Shown here: positions 59,843 to 64,000 of the stretch, piece after piece
Layout: each line of letters opens with the position of its first letter
Numbering within the stretch: the stretch's first letter is position 1
Assembly: GCF_051020985.1 (NCBI RefSeq)
Contig: NC_135009.1
Coordinates: forward strand, 13,958,606-14,022,605
DNA from: Nomia melanderi
Taxonomy: Eukaryota; Arthropoda; Insecta; Hymenoptera; Halictidae
DNA: 64,000 nt
Reading direction: 5' to 3'
Position numbers and translations under genes: made by a program
Notes under the pieces: generated by a model
Told to the model about the DNA's origin: nothing
The model's database searches: none
The model's input: only the letters and a program-made list of their open reading frames with translations

Positions 59843-59922
59843 CCCGTACAATGGTCCCGGCCGACCGGAAGCGAGCTACCTGTCTCCCACGTGTGCGCGA
59901 TGCAGCCTCCCAACGCGCGTCC
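59843..59922. repeat. Duplicated GC-rich block, copy 2
   Basis: About 1.02 kb from copy 1, same orientation. It lies in a CpG-rich patch (59.79-60.1 kb) without a supported gene. Confidence 0.75.
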
Positions 59923-60158
59923 CGCGTCGGTGTGCGCGCGGCTCCCTGGAGAAAGATTAGTTTGTATTCATCGAATAGATTTTATTGTTTCTACGGCCGG
60001 GGTATTATTCCACGGTGAGAACCGCAACGCGCCGGGTTCGATCCGGGCACGACGCGAGTCGTGAAAGCTGCTCACCCTGTTCGCGAGAAACTAACGCGTT
60101 AACCCTTTCGCTACGAAGAAAGTGTGTTGAAACCACGACAACACTGAATTCAATTGAA

Positions 60159-60557
60159 TTAACCTTTTGCGGACGAATGTCGGCATTTCGAGATGAAATG
60201 TTCACGTTTCGAAGACTAAAGCAAACAGATGATTCAATTACTCAAGCAAGAGATTACGTTTCTGTTTCTTCTATTAACAGTTCGACTGCCAAGTAAACAC
60301 TCAGTGACCTTAAGTAGAAACTAAAAGGTCAAGATTCTTAGTAATAATTGCTCTACTATCTCTGTTATATCTCATACATCCAACGAAATTCGGTTCCTTC
60401 GATACGTTACCAAGAATATTCATATTCAAGTTTATGTGAAAAATAGTGTCACCCAAATTTGGGTGACGTGATAGTCAAAGTGTTAAGCGGTTGATATAAT
60501 TTAGCTCCATCTGCTAAAGGTTTTGTATGTTTCAAAGTATCTTCCGCAAAGGGTTAG
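60159..60557. mobile_element. MITE, family D, split by a family-C insertion (copy D2)
   Basis: The left part TTAACCTTTTGCGGACGAA has the hairpin CATTTC-GAGAT-GAAATG (60184-60200). The right part ends CTTCCGCAAAGGGTTAG. Removing the family-C element and one TTAA restores a sequence matching D1 in reverse. Confidence 0.8.
60274..60486. mobile_element. MITE, family C, inside a family-D element (copy C4)
   Basis: A 213-bp element from TTAACAGTTCGACTGCCA to ATAGTCAAAGTGTTAA. The perfect palindrome GTCACCCAAATTTGGGTGAC (60448-60467) is 15 bp inside the right TTAA. Confidence 0.85.
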
Positions 60558-63384
60558 AGTAATCTGAAATAATCAGATTTATATGATACGTGACTAACGG
60601 AAGATATAATTGTTGAATTAGCTGCAATTATTGTCAATAATATTCTACCGTCACAAGATGACCGACTTTCTCACGTGAAGAAATTGATCACGTTTGTAGC
60701 GAACATCGAAGTTCCTGTAAAACTTACAAGATGTGTTTTCTTTGTTGGAAAAACTTGTATCTAGTGGGCAACGACATTATTCACAAGGAAATATACGACG
60801 AGTATACACGTCGAACACTCGCGGTAAATGTATTACCACGAGATATCTCATAATTGGCAGCGAGTGACTTACATGGTAATATATTGGAAAACATGGAACG
60901 GGCACAGACACCTGGAGGTTAATTGCTCGACCGATCGGTGTTTCGGTAACGGAATGTTGCGCAACGATTGTTTGCGATCGCAGCACGGACCAAGCTGTTC
61001 CTGGAGACTCGTTCCTGGAACCAGCCGTGTTACCTTGCTCGCGGAGGAGCCCGGATTGTGACAGGGAAGCGAATTGCTCGCAGCTCGATCGTGTTTTTCC
61101 TCTTGTTTGCGCTTCATTTTTGGCAACAGAGGTGTTCCGCGCGTTCGCTGCGGTCGGGAACTAGTTCTCCGAGTAGAATTCCAATGTATATTGCAGTTAA
61201 CTGTAGCTTCTGAGGCGATACTGCAGTTTTCTAGACAACATCGCAGTTTCCGAAGTAATATTTCGTTTTATAGGTTTATAAGAATTAGAAAAATTACGAT
61301 AGAGACTAGCTGAATAGCGAAATTGGAAATAAATCACGATAGAATCGATTTTTCCTGTTCTATAACATAGACTGCCGGTAACACTGTTTTCCAATATGGC
61401 GTCGAAGTTCCCAATTCGCTACTTCCCGCGCTCATAAAAGCTAGAAGCGTTACCAAAAACGCTAACCAAGTTAAGAAACAGAAGCAGCAGTCGTGATAGG
61501 ATACTCCTATGCCGATAGGAAGAGCATTCCGCGTTCGTACAGATAATTCAGCGCCAATAAGGTGAAAGCCGGTTAACAATATGGCGGCGAAGTCCACCGG
61601 CCGACATGTTTACGGAGATCGGAAATATTAAGGAAAAGTAAACCAGCGGAATAAGCGACACGAATATCCTCCTAGTCTCGAGCGGAGAGAAATTAGTTAG
61701 CACCGATGACTTACGAGCAGTCTGTTAATATAATAAAGAGGCAATAAATACCGCCAATTAAACGTTTCATCGACAATCGCGCGAGCCGCGCGGAAGTCCC
61801 AGGCGCCGGAGAATAGGTTAATCGTCGCGAACAAAGCGAGCGTTCCCTTTTCCACCCACGCGTGGAAAATCGAGCCGATTTTCACGATTTCCTCGGAGGG
61901 TCATCGGTGAAAGTCCCCGGATCCCGCGTGGAAAGCCCCTAGGCGGCCATTTGCATCATCCGATTCCCTATGCGCGCCTTTATTGTTGCCGCGGCGTTAA
62001 CGAGGGATTAATGAGGTTTTTACAATACGCGAACGCGGACGGCCGGCGGGGAACAATAAAAAAAAAAAAAATGATCAATCGCAGTATCATTAATTACCTA
62101 GATGTTCAGGGAGATCTAATAAGCGGTTCGAACAATCAGAGTCCCTAGCCGGGCCCCGGTATCGGGCTAGGAAATCTACCGCGGCGGAGGAGACCATTAT
62201 CTTCTAACAGGAAACAGTTCTGAAAGACGTGGAGCCTATAGAAATAAACCTCCTCCGCCTTCTCGCGTTTTACATATTCGCCAGAGGAGACGAACTCGCA
62301 GAAAAAAGTAACGAAGCGGTGTTTATGTGAATGGATACTTTGTGTTGTGACCTCCTTACCTTCGTTGTCTTGGTTGAGCAACTTTTAAATATCGTAAACC
62401 TCTACGCCGGAGAGTCGATTTCACTGATACAGCTTGATTATGAACTGTTGCGTGTAATCGAGCTTCGTATGCATCGATACGAGAATAGTGAGATGGAATA
62501 ACTTTGTTTATTAACGCTAGGTTTAGGGATATTTGGTACATAGACTGTTCGATCGTTCTTAGAAAAATTGATATTCGTTCATCTGTCTTAGAAATTAATA
62601 AAAGTAGACAATTAGAGTATATATTTGCGTAATTGTATCAATCAAAATCGAGCCAACCATTTACTAGTGTTTATAAAATTCAATTAATTACATTGACGCG
62701 TAATAGTGTTAACTCTCAACGGATCGTAAGTATTTCAAGTTTATTTATTATTTACTCATCGAAAAATGCAACATAGATGTCAAGCGGAAAGGAATTCGCA
62801 GAACTGATCCAGCACGATACTTAACGCATTGATTGTAAATATCACAAGAATAACAGTGAGGAAAGTAATAAATTTCTGACGTCACATACGCGGCATTGGA
62901 TCCAAAGTGCCGTTTATATGGCAGCATCGCTCCGTTAAGAGTAATTTACGTATGTGTGTCTTCTCAATCAGATATTGAGATAATCAGAGAATGTTGAACG
63001 TATCCAGTGGAAAAGCTTCGAGTGATCGTATCGTCTAACAAGGATTAAACGAAGGAAACAGCGGAGATAAATGTTTATTACCCGGGAAAATAACGTTACT
63101 GTATTCGAAGAGAGATTCGTTCGATGGGACTCCGTAATTAAGGAAAGCAGTTTTGTATATACAACGTATTCCGGATGTTGTACTGGACTCGGTAGCTCTG
63201 TAAACATTCTAACGATTAGATAGTAAATAGTAGCTACTGTAGTTCCGTTTCGAGTCTAATCAAGTAGACAAGATGTAAGGAATTGCAACCTAACTGTCCA
63301 CAGTCACTTCGGTTTATACCGTCAGAACGTTTTACGAGAAGAGTGCGATTCGGAAGCTCGAGTGAAACGAAAGCTCGCTTCGAC
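60558..63384. other. Intergenic DNA
   Basis: No gene supported. Two similar segments about 190 bp apart (near 61391 and 61578) each contain the minus-strand CGCCATATTG, a Pho/YY1-type site. A perfect cAMP-response palindrome TGACGTCA is at 62877-62884. A run of 13 A is at about 62059-62071. Confidence 0.5.
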
Positions 63385-63720
63385 GAGAAGAAACGTTCGT
63401 GTTTCGGAGACTAAGTAACAAATAAATGATTCAATCACTAAATAGCAAGAGATTGGCAAGTAGTTTCTGTTTCTTCTATTAATTCAGCAATGGATATGTA
63501 ATATTAGCTTTGTCTGTTGAAAATTTTGCATATTTTAAATCATCTTCGTCCGCAAAAAGTCAATACAGGTTCCCAAATTCAAAAAGTTAATACAACTAAA
63601 AAAATTATCCGCGCACAGTTTCCTTTTGTTCTATTAATTAAGCAATGGATGCATAATATCATCTTATCTCATAAAAATTTTGTATATTTCAAACCATCTT
63701 CGTCCTCAAAAAGTCAACAC
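63385..63720. mobile_element. MITE, family D, left end lost, with internal duplication (copy D3)
   Basis: Family-D interior (TTTCGGAGACTAAGTAAC, TTTCTGTTTCTTCTATTAAT) and right end CTTCGTCCGCAAAAAG. The last about 90 bp are repeated (63626-63712) with TTCTATTAATTAAGCAATGGAT and CTTCGTCCTCAAAAAG. Confidence 0.65.
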
Positions 63721-64000
63721 AACTTCCCAAATTCGAAGAGAGTCATCGTAGCTTAGATCAAAGCGTAAACAACAGTCATTGCACGAACAATAAAGTCACG
63801 AAATGCCTTAATTGGAAAAATAATGAAGATCATCGAATCTCTTCCTAATCCCAGCAACTTATATGATGTCACTCGTCGCTGCGCAAATAAGCACGCCTCT
63901 CGATAGGCGAGCAACAGAAAGAAAAAAATTTCCATCCTCTCCGCTTTATCTGAGCCGTCGGTATCAGTCTCGAATCCGTAGATCGAAATCTGCGCAGGTT

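Noticed and set aside
23655..59882. Repeated CAGGTAG (Zelda-type) motifs across the pebbled locus
   Set aside because: I found about seven on both strands. A 7-mer is expected about eight times in 64 kb on both strands, so there is no enrichment.
59792..60064. 90-codon plus-strand frame in the CpG-rich patch
   Set aside because: The apparent peptide repeat (PVSHVC, shared with a frame at 58619-58900) is explained by the duplicated DNA block, which is read in different surroundings. No domain is seen.
60013..60076. tRNA-like signal GGTTCGATCC with flanking GGTGAG...CTCACC
   Set aside because: The T-arm does not pair correctly and no A-box or acceptor stem fits.
61334..61597. Hydrophobic minus-strand frame with a possible membrane segment
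   Set aside because: Begins at GTG rather than ATG and has no clear splice partners. The similarity to four-helix membrane proteins is only in hydrophobicity.

Overview
The window is nuclear DNA of an insect, most likely a hymenopteran. The basis is short GT-AG introns in one gene, very long introns in another, CpG-rich stretches in AT-rich DNA, and two proteins that read as insect orthologues. It holds three protein-coding genes; the rest is introns and intergenic DNA full of short repeats.

Layout from left to right. (1) The first two coding exons of an ankyrin-repeat gene resembling ANKRD29 lie on the minus strand (start codon 4471-4469, second exon 607-497); the gene runs off the left edge. 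(2) About 2.25 kb away, head to head, is a complete seven-exon Sirt6 gene on the plus strand (6722-9485, 407 residues) with the catalytic histidine and all four zinc cysteines. (3) Convergent with Sirt6 is a complete gene for a large multi-zinc-finger factor of the hindsight/pebbled (RREB1) family on the minus strand. Its four coding exons run from 39234 to 14471 and join in frame to 1660 residues; a five-codon first exon is separated from the rest by a 17.8-kb intron. (4) From about 39.8 kb to the right edge I found no gene. This is the 5' side of pebbled, opening with a GC-rich promoter-like zone and a duplicated TTACGTAA block.

The non-coding DNA carries about forty copies or pieces of short elements (about 90-310 bp), each bounded by TTAA inside inverted repeats of the type TTAAC(C/A)C. 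I sort them by eye into nine families, A to I. They abut, share TTAA sites and sit inside one another. They look like non-autonomous piggyBac-type MITEs; no transposase gene is visible. Several families share an unexpected feature: a small perfect inverted repeat about 14-16 bp inside the TTAA at one end only. In family C this 20-bp palindrome is kept in two copies with different bases on both arms.

Other structure includes a long imperfect hairpin near 44.8-45.1 kb (arms about 140-150 bp), several tandem duplications and minisatellites, and a cluster of GA-repeat, Pho/YY1-like and CTCF-like motifs near 27.1-27.4 kb in the long pebbled intron. The genes act in separate processes (chromatin deacylation, transcription factor, ankyrin scaffold), and their arrangement gives no evidence of joint regulation beyond the possible shared promoter interval between the ankyrin gene and Sirt6.
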